From positions 17,787-30,407 of the forward strand of contig PAHS01000025.1 of assembly GCA_002711145.1 (NCBI GenBank): a DNA stretch of 12,621 nucleotides, written 5' to 3'. Within the stretch, counting starts at the first letter, position 1. Every line of letters starts with the position of its first letter. The position numbers were made by a program, and so were the translations under genes. Origin of the DNA: Marinovum sp. Lineage in GTDB: Bacteria > Pseudomonadota > Alphaproteobacteria > Rhodobacterales > Rhodobacteraceae. The notes below the pieces were generated by a model. The model was not told the DNA's origin. It worked only from the letters and a program-made list of their open reading frames with translations, and did no database searches. Shown here piece after piece: positions 7,448 through 12,621 of this stretch.

Positions 7448-7657
7448 AAAGAAACTCCCACTCTTATTTAACACAAACAGTAAAACGATAAAATTTCGTA
7501 TAAACTAGTCGCAAACGCCAACATAAGAATAACAAAAAGATTGGTCAACAAGAAATGGTCCTGTTAAAGTATAAACTAACGATTTTTTTTAACTTTGTTA
7601 CAAATAATGTTCGATTTTAGTAATATTTGAAAAGATTACTATTAGTTTTGGTAACAC
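7448..7657. other. Non-coding region upstream of ilvB
   Basis: This 210-bp AT-rich stretch lies between the ilvB start and the rplI terminator. It holds the ilvB promoter (7520-7548) and two copies of the 10-mer GTATAAACTA at 7498-7507 and 7569-7578, 71 bp apart and flanking that promoter. I found no leader peptide rich in Val/Leu/Ile codons and no terminator/antiterminator pair, so classical attenuation is not supported. Confidence 0.6.
7520..7548 (-). promoter_or_regulatory. Sigma-70-type promoter of ilvB-ilvN
   Basis: On the minus strand, -35 TTGACC (7548-7543), a 17-bp spacer, and -10 TATGTT (7525-7520). The predicted transcript would start near 7512 and have a leader of about 65 nt, long enough for the GGGAG ribosome site and too short for a conventional attenuator. 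This is the best promoter match in the window. Confidence 0.6.
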
Positions 7658-7690
7658 ACAAAAAAAACCGAGCCCCGAGGGGCACGGTTT
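7658..7690 (-). terminator. Intrinsic terminator of the rpsF-rpsR-rplI operon
   Basis: On the minus strand, AACCG (7689-7685), a T/T mismatch, and GCCC pair with GGGC and CGGTT around a CTCG loop (positions 7666-7689). A run of T residues (from 7667 down to about 7661) follows directly. The hairpin begins 22 bp after the rplI stop codon. GC-rich stem plus U-tract is the textbook form and is the only such structure in the window. Confidence 0.92.
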
Positions 7691-7711
7691 CTACAATACC
7701 GAGATTTTAAT

Positions 7712-8344
7712 TTATGACTTAGTTTCGTCCGAGCTTTCTACCGTCTCACTCGATGCTTGATCTTCAACTTCATCATCAACATCCAGTGCTGCGCTTCCAA
7801 TATCGTCAAAAAGTTCTGCTATTTCAAACTCGGCTTCAGCCTCGGCTTCTGCTGCAACATCCTGAATAGATTTTCCTGACGCTTGCAAATGTGCTTCCTC
7901 ATTAGATCTAGCCACGTTAAGAATTATCGTGGCTGATACTTCAGGATGTAAAAATACTGACATCTCATGCAAGCCTAATTCTTTGATTGGTTTCAATAGA
8001 GATATCTGCTTTCGATTTATTGAAAAGCCGGACGCAGTAGCAACTTCGGCTGCGTCTCGGGGAGAAACTGATCCATATAGTGCTCCAGAGTCTGAGGCGG
8101 ATCTGATAACAATAAACGTTTGTCCATCTAATCGACTTAACAACGCATCTGCTTCTTTCTTTGTTTCTAAATTATGAGACTCTAATTGAGATTTTTGCTT
8201 AGCAAAAGAAGCTATGTTAGCCTCTGATGCAGTCTGAGCTTTGCGTTGAGGCAAGAGAAAATTTCTTGCATATCCTGGCTTTACGTCAACTACATCACCC
8301 ATTTGGCCCAGTTTTGCCACTCGCTCTAGAAGAATAACTTGCAT
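7712..8344 (-). CDS. rplI: 50S ribosomal protein bL9 with long acidic C-terminal tail
   Basis: bL9 binds 23S rRNA at the base of the L1 stalk and helps maintain reading frame. The N-terminal rRNA-binding domain is intact: [13 protein letters not shown], then [15 protein letters not shown] (18-32), the long linking helix (about 40-72), and the C-terminal domain (about 73-147, [12 protein letters not shown]). The protein is 210 residues against about 149 in E. coli. The extra 60 residues (about 148-210) are low-complexity and strongly acidic, with [19 protein letters not shown] and a Ser/Glu-rich end; such tails occur in several alphaproteobacterial L9 proteins and are probably disordered. The ATG at 8344 has a strong GAGGAG site upstream. 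It is the last gene of the rpsF operon and is followed by the terminator at 7658-7690. Confidence 0.96.
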   Translation of the reverse strand: MQVILLERVAKLGQMGDVVDVKPGYARNFLLPQRKAQTASEANIASFAKQKSQLESHNLETKKEADALLSRLDGQTFIVIRSASDSGALYGSVSPRDAAEVATASGFSINRKQISLLKPIKELGLHEMSVFLHPEVSATIILNVARSNEEAHLQASGKSIQDVAAEAEAEAEFEIAELFDDIGSAALDVDDEVEDQASSETVESSDETKS

Positions 8345-8358
8345 AATTTCTGTCTCCT

Positions 8359-8586
8359 CTATTTAACAGCGTACGGTAAAAGCGCCAAAAAACGAGCGCG
8401 TTTGATAGCACGGGCTAGTTCGCGCTGCTTTTTTGCTGAAACAGCCGTTATCCGTGATGGAACAACTTTTCCGCGCTCCGAAATATATCTTTGAAGTAGT
8501 TTTGTATCTTTATAATCAATTCTTGGGGCATCGTCACTTGAAAATGGACATACTTTCTTTCGACGAAAAAATGGTTTGTTGGTCAT
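8359..8586 (-). CDS. rpsR: 30S ribosomal protein bS18
   Basis: A 75-residue, strongly basic protein of normal length for bS18, which pairs with bS6 on the 30S platform. The family core is visible: CPFSSDD near the N-terminus, [19 protein letters not shown] (23-41), [23 protein letters not shown] (43-65) and LALLPY at the end. A single Cys (13) remains. ATG 8586 is preceded by AAGGAG. It sits 21 bp after rpsF and 14 bp before rplI. There is no priB between rpsF and rpsR, unlike in enterobacteria. Confidence 0.97.
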   Translation of the reverse strand: MTNKPFFRRKKVCPFSSDDAPRIDYKDTKLLQRYISERGKVVPSRITAVSAKKQRELARAIKRARFLALLPYAVK

Positions 8587-8607
8587 TTTGAAAACTCCTT
8601 GCCAAAG

Positions 8608-8964
8608 TTAATCGTTTTGATCACGTCGTTCACTGCGATCATCTCGTTTGTGCATTTGCGCCGATGGACCTTCATCATGGTTATCAACTTTAATAGTCAG
8701 AACACGCATCACGTCTTCGTTGAGCCGCATTAGTCGTTCCATCTCCTGAACAGCCTCTGAGGGTGCGTCTGTTCGCATCATGGCATAATGCCCTTTACGA
8801 TTTTTGTTTATTTTGTAGGCCATTGTTTTCAGGCCCCAATACTCTGAGTTGACCACTGTACCACCATTATCCTGCAGTACCACTCCGAAGTGCTCGACCA
8901 AACCCTCTGCTTGTGTGTTTGATAAGTCTTGGCGAGAAATAAAAACATGCTCATATAGAGGCAT
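8608..8964 (-). CDS. rpsF: 30S ribosomal protein bS6
   Basis: A 118-residue bS6, the partner of bS18 in 30S assembly. It begins MPLYEHVFISRQDL as in other bS6 proteins, continues through the ferredoxin-like fold (VEHFGVVLQDNGGTV, YWGLKTMAYKINKNRKGHY, MERLMRLNEDVMRVLTIKV), and ends in a charged tail with RDDRSERRD. I chose ATG 8964 because upstream in-frame starts (ATG 8997, ATG-like codons to 9030) would add a non-homologous basic stretch and lack a ribosome site; GGAAA lies about 7 nt before 8964. It is the first gene of the rpsF-rpsR-rplI operon. In many bacteria the bS6:bS18 complex represses this operon by binding its leader; a possible leader fold is noted separately. Confidence 0.95.
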   Translation of the reverse strand: MPLYEHVFISRQDLSNTQAEGLVEHFGVVLQDNGGTVVNSEYWGLKTMAYKINKNRKGHYAMMRTDAPSEAVQEMERLMRLNEDVMRVLTIKVDNHDEGPSAQMHKRDDRSERRDQND

Positions 8965-9223
8965 TTTGTTTCCGATCTTTTTTAAGGCGCGTTTCATAGG
9001 AAGGGGGTTACTCTTTTCGTTCCCAACCACGAGTGACTACGCAAAAACTTCAATTACGAAAAGATTGCAGCTTTCTATACTAATTTGCTAGAACTACAAG
9101 CTTTTAAAAAATAAATTTTGGATGAACGTGGGGCGATAATATTTTTATGTAACAGTTTTTTTATTCGGGCAAGGTTACAAAAAGTCGGTCAAACTAAAAA
9201 TATTTTACTTTCAAAAAAATGTA
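8965..9223. other. Non-coding gap between glmS and rpsF
   Basis: A 259-bp AT-rich stretch in which the rpsF promoter should lie. I found no convincing -35/-10 pair. It contains an imperfectly supported inverted repeat TGTAAC (9149-9154) / GTTACA (9174-9179) with a 19-nt loop, in the glmS-proximal part, and a leader segment just before rpsF (about 8990-9035 on the minus strand) in which GGTTGGG and AACCCCC could pair. No T-tract hairpin follows glmS, so its terminator is not obvious. Confidence 0.5.
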
Positions 9224-11053
9224 TTACTCCACTGTAACTGATTTCGCCAAATTACGCGGTTGATCAACATCGGTACCTTTATAAACAGCAGTAAAATATG
9301 CAATTAGTTGAACTGGTAAGGCATACAATAGTGGGGTTAATAAAGGGTCAATACATGGCATTTCGATAGTGTCTTGCCCATTCAAGCCGGCTGATTGGAT
9401 CCCATCTTTGTCTGAGACTAGTATTACGTTTGCTTTCCGAGCAATAACTTCCTGCATATTAGACATACTTTTTTCATATAATTCGTCAGACGGTGCTAAA
9501 ATAATAACTGGAACTGTATCATCAATAAGTGCAATTGGCCCATGTTTTAGTTCCCCTGACGCGTAGCCTTCAGCATGAATGTAACTAATTTCTTTCAGTT
9601 TCAATGCTCCCTCAAGTGCCAATGGATACATCAAGCCGCGACCCAAGAATAATATATCGTCAGCTGTAGATAATTTGTAGGCAACGTCCTTAATAGAATT
9701 AATGTTTTCTAAATATCGACCGAGAGAGGACGGTAGGTTTTTCAATTCATTGATAGTAGCTTTAAGTCTTTTTTCCGAATATTCAGATTTGTCGCAAGCT
9801 GCTTTTATTGTGACTAATAATAATACTGCAAGTTGGCATGTGAACGCTTTGGTCGAGGCCACTCCTATTTCTGGACCGGCGTGAATTTCCAGTATTTGAT
9901 CACTCTCTCTGGCGATTGAGCTAGTAGTCACATTTACGATTGAAATTATCTTCAGTACTTTACCATGACAATAACGTAACGCTGCCAAGGTATCAGCGGT
10001 TTCTCCTGATTGGCTTACAAAAATTGCAACAGAGTCTCTGGCTAAAGGAGGTTTTCGATAACGAAATTCGCTTGCAATATCTATTTCAACTTGAATTTTA
10101 GCTATTTTTTCTATCCAATATTTAGCAACGTGGCATGCATAATAAGCCGTGCCACAAGCCACTAGAATTACTTTTGAAATGTTTTGGAAGTTTACTTCTT
10201 CTAAAATATTAATTTTTTGTCCCGTTTCACCGTCGCAAAGATAAGATTTGATTGCTTTTTCTAAGGCTTTTGGTTGTTCATGAATTTCCTTTTCCATGAA
10301 ATGGTTAAAGCCTAATTTGTCATGAGCATTGATACTTTGGTTCAAATACGTAACCGAGCGAGAAACAAAATTCCCCTTCTGATCATATATTTTTACGCCC
10401 TCGCGTGTCAAAACAGCGTGATCTTCCTCCTCAAGATAGCTTATTTTATTTGTCAGTGGCATAAGCGCCAAAGCATCTGAACCAAGATACATTTCATTTT
10501 TTCCATATCCCACCGCCAAGGGTGAGCCAGATCTTGCCGCAAATATAAAATTTTCATGCCCTTCAAACAGCATCGCTATTGCATAAGAACCATTAAGTTT
10601 TGATAAAGTCTTACGTGCTGCATCGATTGGTTCGTATCCCTCATCAATAAATTTTGAGCAAACCATTGCGATTGTTTCAGTATCCGTATCAGTCCTAGAT
10701 TTATATCCGTCCATGCTTAATTCTTGCCGAAGATCAATAAAGTTTTCGATTATGCCATTATGCACTACTGAGACATGTCCGACGCTATGGGGATGCGCAT
10801 TTTTTTCGGTTGGTTCTCCATGCGTTGCCCATCTTGTGTGACCAATCCCTGCTTTTCCCTCAAGCGGCTCGAATACTAGTTTATCTTGCAATTCTGCCAG
10901 TTTACCAACTGCCCGTCTTCGATCGATGGAGCCATCACTTTTAACCGCAGCTATGCCAGAACTATCGTATCCGCGGTATTCTAGACGTTTTAACGCTTCT
11001 ACCAATATTGGAGCAGCTTCATGTTTGCCTAAGATGCCAATTATTCCACACAT
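9224..11053 (-). CDS. glmS: Glutamine--fructose-6-phosphate aminotransferase (isomerizing)
   Basis: Makes glucosamine-6-phosphate from fructose-6-phosphate and glutamine, the first committed step to UDP-GlcNAc. The 609 residues equal the E. coli length. The N-terminal glutaminase begins MCGIIGILG, with Cys2 the nucleophile after Met removal, followed by RGYDSSG (27-33), HTRWATHG (72-79) and HNGIIEN (98-104). The C-terminal part has two sugar isomerase domains: ILVACGTAYYACH, SQSGETADTL and STKAF in the first; LKHGPIALID with His504, and the LAKSVTVE end with Lys604, which forms the Schiff base with sugar phosphate. ATG 11053 lies 9 nt after the glmU stop; GAGG overlapping that stop serves as ribosome site, so the two genes are coupled. 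No glmS ribozyme can fit upstream. Confidence 0.97.
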   Translation of the reverse strand: MCGIIGILGKHEAAPILVEALKRLEYRGYDSSGIAAVKSDGSIDRRRAVGKLAELQDKLVFEPLEGKAGIGHTRWATHGEPTEKNAHPHSVGHVSVVHNGIIENFIDLRQELSMDGYKSRTDTDTETIAMVCSKFIDEGYEPIDAARKTLSKLNGSYAIAMLFEGHENFIFAARSGSPLAVGYGKNEMYLGSDALALMPLTNKISYLEEEDHAVLTREGVKIYDQKGNFVSRSVTYLNQSINAHDKLGFNHFMEKEIHEQPKALEKAIKSYLCDGETGQKINILEEVNFQNISKVILVACGTAYYACHVAKYWIEKIAKIQVEIDIASEFRYRKPPLARDSVAIFVSQSGETADTLAALRYCHGKVLKIISIVNVTTSSIARESDQILEIHAGPEIGVASTKAFTCQLAVLLLVTIKAACDKSEYSEKRLKATINELKNLPSSLGRYLENINSIKDVAYKLSTADDILFLGRGLMYPLALEGALKLKEISYIHAEGYASGELKHGPIALIDDTVPVIILAPSDELYEKSMSNMQEVIARKANVILVSDKDGIQSAGLNGQDTIEMPCIDPLLTPLLYALPVQLIAYFTAVYKGTDVDQPRNLAKSVTVE

Positions 11054-11062
11054 TTTTTTGCC

Positions 11063-12409
11063 TCAGTGGGTCTCATTATTTTTTTTGTTACGGAGGATTT
11101 TTCTAAGTTTTTTCGCACCGTTATTATTATTTTTTTGCTTGGAGCGTGAGATTGCTAAATCGTCCTCTGGTATATCTTTTGTAATAACTGAACCACTTCC
11201 AGTCATTGAATTATTTCCAACAGTCACAGGAGCAATGAGCATAGTATTTGACCCAATAAATACGTCTTCACCAATAACCGTTCGATGTTTAGTAACTCCA
11301 TCGTAGTTGCAGGTTACTGTGCCAGCACCAATGTTGGTATTCTTACCAATCCTCGCATCACCTACGTATGACAAGTGATTGATCTTTGTATGTTCTGCTA
11401 CTTTTGAGTTTTTAATTTCTACAAAGTTACCAATTTTTACACCATCGGAAAGGTCAACCCCGGGTCTTAATCGAGCATAGGGGCCAATACTGCAATCATT
11501 AGAAATCTGGCATCCTTCCAGGTAAGAAAATGCTTTAATGATACATTCGGAGCCGATGGTGACGCCCTTTCCAAATATTACGTTTGGTTCAACTACTGTG
11601 TCGCGACCTAACTTTGTATCCATTGAGAAAAAAACAGTTTCTGGCGCTACCAGGTGAACTCCGTTTTCTAATGCTTGAGTACGGGCTGTTGTTTGAAAGT
11701 TCTTCTCTGCTTGACTTAGCTGATCGCGAGAGTTTATCCCAAGTGCTTCATCATGCTCGCAAACCAAAAAGCCACAATTTAAACCTCGCAATTTGGCTAG
11801 ATGTACACAATCCGTGAGATAAAATTCGTTATTAGTGTTGTTTCTATCTAAATCTTCTAAAAGCTCTGAAATCAATAATGAGTTTCCTGCTATGACCCCA
11901 CTATTGCAAAGATTAATTGCTAATTCATCATCGTTTGCATCGTTGTGCTCTACTATCTTCAAAAGCTCACTACTATTAGTTACCAGACGGCCGTAACCAG
12001 CAGATTCCTCTGTGCGAAAGCCTAAAACTACCAAATCTGTTTGCTCGCACTTAGCTTTTATTTTAATCAAAGTTTCGTATGATATAAATGGAGTATCTCC
12101 AAACATTACGATTAAATTTCCATCAAAGTTTGACAATTGTTTAGTAGCTATCTTGACTGCATGACCCGTACCTAGTTGTTCTTCCTGTATTACAAACTCG
12201 ATTGATTTTTTTGAGTCTTGCAAAAACTGCATTATTTCCGTTCGTCCATGTCCTAAAACGGTTATTACCTTCCAAGGTTTGATTTGTTGTGCTGCTTTGA
12301 TGCAGTGAGACAACATAGGGAAATTGCCTATTTCATGCATAACTTTAGGACGATTGGAACTCATCCGCGTCCCTTTACCGGCGGCTAGTATAACAACTGC
12401 AGTATCCAT
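11063..12409 (-). CDS. glmU: Bifunctional GlmU: glucosamine-1-phosphate N-acetyltransferase / UDP-GlcNAc pyrophosphorylase
   Basis: Catalyses the last two steps of UDP-GlcNAc synthesis in the cytoplasm. The N-terminal uridyltransferase (about 1-230) has the nucleotide loop LAAGKGTRM (8-16) with Lys22, EQLGTGHAVK (77-86) and the Mg-binding GDTPF (Asp105). The C-terminal half is a left-handed beta helix of hexapeptide repeats (about 252-410: IGSECI, IGPYAR, IGNFVE, IGKNTN, IGEDVF, IGSNTM). INHLSYVGD supplies His345, the expected acetyltransferase base, and GAGTVTCNYDG (361-371) is the conserved acetyl-CoA-site loop. At 448 residues it is full length; the C-terminus is unusually rich in Lys and Asn. 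ATG 12409 is preceded by AGGA (12419-12416). It is co-transcribed with glmS and divergent from the gph-like gene. Confidence 0.97.
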   Translation of the reverse strand: MDTAVVILAAGKGTRMSSNRPKVMHEIGNFPMLSHCIKAAQQIKPWKVITVLGHGRTEIMQFLQDSKKSIEFVIQEEQLGTGHAVKIATKQLSNFDGNLIVMFGDTPFISYETLIKIKAKCEQTDLVVLGFRTEESAGYGRLVTNSSELLKIVEHNDANDDELAINLCNSGVIAGNSLLISELLEDLDRNNTNNEFYLTDCVHLAKLRGLNCGFLVCEHDEALGINSRDQLSQAEKNFQTTARTQALENGVHLVAPETVFFSMDTKLGRDTVVEPNVIFGKGVTIGSECIIKAFSYLEGCQISNDCSIGPYARLRPGVDLSDGVKIGNFVEIKNSKVAEHTKINHLSYVGDARIGKNTNIGAGTVTCNYDGVTKHRTVIGEDVFIGSNTMLIAPVTVGNNSMTGSGSVITKDIPEDDLAISRSKQKNNNNGAKKLRKILRNKKNNETH

Positions 12410-12433
12410 ATCTAGTCCTTAGGCTTTGGATCT

Positions 12434-12461
12434 GTTTTATCGTAATACACCTTCGTTGCAA
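12434..12461 (-). promoter_or_regulatory. Candidate promoter of glmU-glmS
   Basis: On the minus strand, TTGCAA (12461-12456), a 16-bp spacer, and TAAAAC (12439-12434), 24 bp upstream of the ATG. The match is partial. The 129-bp divergent region must hold promoters for both glmU and the gph-like gene. TTGCAA is self-complementary and could in principle serve as -35 in both directions, but no good -10 is seen for the rightward gene. Confidence 0.3.
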
Positions 12462-12519
12462 GCTTAAGTTTTGTCAAAATAAGTTGCTGAATGTTTCATT
12501 TTATGGTGAGGATCTCTCC

Positions 12520-12538
12520 AGGAGGTTAGAATTAAAAT
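12520..12538 (+). promoter_or_regulatory. Ribosome binding site of the gph-like gene
   Basis: A full AGGAGG (12520-12525) lies 13 nt before ATG 12539. This spacing is longer than the usual 5-9 nt, but no other in-frame start sits closer, and MKTVVFDLDGT is the expected N-terminus. Confidence 0.6.
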
Positions 12539-12621
12539 ATGAAAACTGTAGTTTTTGATTTGGATGGTACCCTTGCCGATACAAGCGCTGATTTGATAGC
12601 GGCCGCAAATTATTGTTTTGG
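12539..12621 (+). CDS. gph: HAD-family hydrolase, probably phosphoglycolate phosphatase (5' end only)
   Basis: The first 27 codons of a gene that runs off the right edge. The N-terminus carries the HAD motif I, VVFDLDGTLADTS, with nucleophile Asp7 and acid/base Asp9; the Asp-Ser/Thr-rich segment and following Ala-rich helix (DLIAAANYCF) are typical of the phosphoglycolate phosphatase/Gph-CbbY type, with a helical cap expected next. A gph-like gene divergent from glmU-glmS is an arrangement I associate with Rhodobacteraceae. The exact substrate cannot be told from this fragment; HAD superfamily membership is secure. Confidence 0.8.
   Translation, partial: MKTVVFDLDGTLADTSADLIAAANYCF

Noticed and set aside
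7448..7474. Longer ilvB from GTG 7474
   Set aside because: It would place the GGGAG ribosome site inside the coding region and add nine residues not typical of the family; ATG 7447 fits better.
7448..7657. Leader-peptide attenuator for ilvB
   Set aside because: No short ORF rich in branched-chain codons and no alternative hairpins with a T-tract were found in the leader.
8965..9030. Longer rpsF from codons upstream of 8964
   Set aside because: bS6 proteins start M-x-x-YE as at 8964; the upstream extension is basic, lacks a ribosome site and looks like leader.
9149..9179. TGTAAC / GTTACA inverted repeat as the glmS terminator
   Set aside because: The arms are only 6 bp and AT-rich with a long loop; no strong stem plus T-tract, so it is noted but not called.
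11054..11062. glmS ribozyme/riboswitch upstream of glmS
   Set aside because: Only 9 nt separate glmU and glmS, and no candidate structure lies there; the ribozyme is typical of Gram-positive bacteria.
1..12621. Mobile element, prophage, CRISPR array, tRNA or defence system
   Set aside because: No transposase, integrase, repeat array, tRNA-like cloverleaf or nuclease gene was seen; every long frame is explained by the genes listed.

Overview
The window reads as ordinary chromosome from an AT-rich alphaproteobacterium, most likely a marine Rhodobacterales/Roseobacter-type organism. This is inferred from gene content and order (divergent gph / glmU-glmS, rpsF-rpsR-rplI with no priB, an L9 with a long acidic tail, an ilvB-ilvN pair of alphaproteobacterial type, an OlsB-type acyltransferase). 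No database comparison was possible. Base composition and codon use look even throughout, and I saw no mobile element, tRNA, rRNA or CRISPR array.

Layout. Positions 2-631 (+) hold the 3' part of an OlsB-like ornithine N-acyltransferase, followed 33 bp later by a complete Uup-type ABC-F ATPase (665-2473, +). These converge on a minus-strand block across a 45-bp gap containing an 11-bp inverted repeat. The minus-strand block, read 5' to 3', starts with a Rieske non-heme iron oxygenase (5005-3857). A 77-residue protein of unknown function overlaps its end by 23 bp (3879-3646), and an AbrB-family membrane protein with a TTG start follows (3583-2519). These three look like one transcription unit, with a perfect 18-bp palindrome in its promoter region.

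Upstream of that, also on minus, is the acetolactate synthase operon ilvB-ilvN (7447-5110), with a recognisable sigma-70-type promoter about 70 bp before ilvB. Next comes the ribosomal operon rpsF-rpsR-rplI (8964-7712), ending in a clear intrinsic terminator. Then come glmU-glmS (12409-9224), which make UDP-GlcNAc for peptidoglycan and LPS. Divergent from glmU, the first 27 codons of a HAD-family phosphatase (gph-like) run off the right edge.

Most of the window is housekeeping: cell-wall precursor synthesis, ribosome assembly, branched-chain amino acid synthesis, membrane lipid synthesis. The only accessory-looking module is Rieske oxygenase / small protein / AbrB. I infer, without proof, that it serves oxidation of a small, possibly quaternary-ammonium, substrate. 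No stretch longer than 300 bp lacks a gene. The two longest gaps (7448-7711 and 8965-9223) are described in the features.
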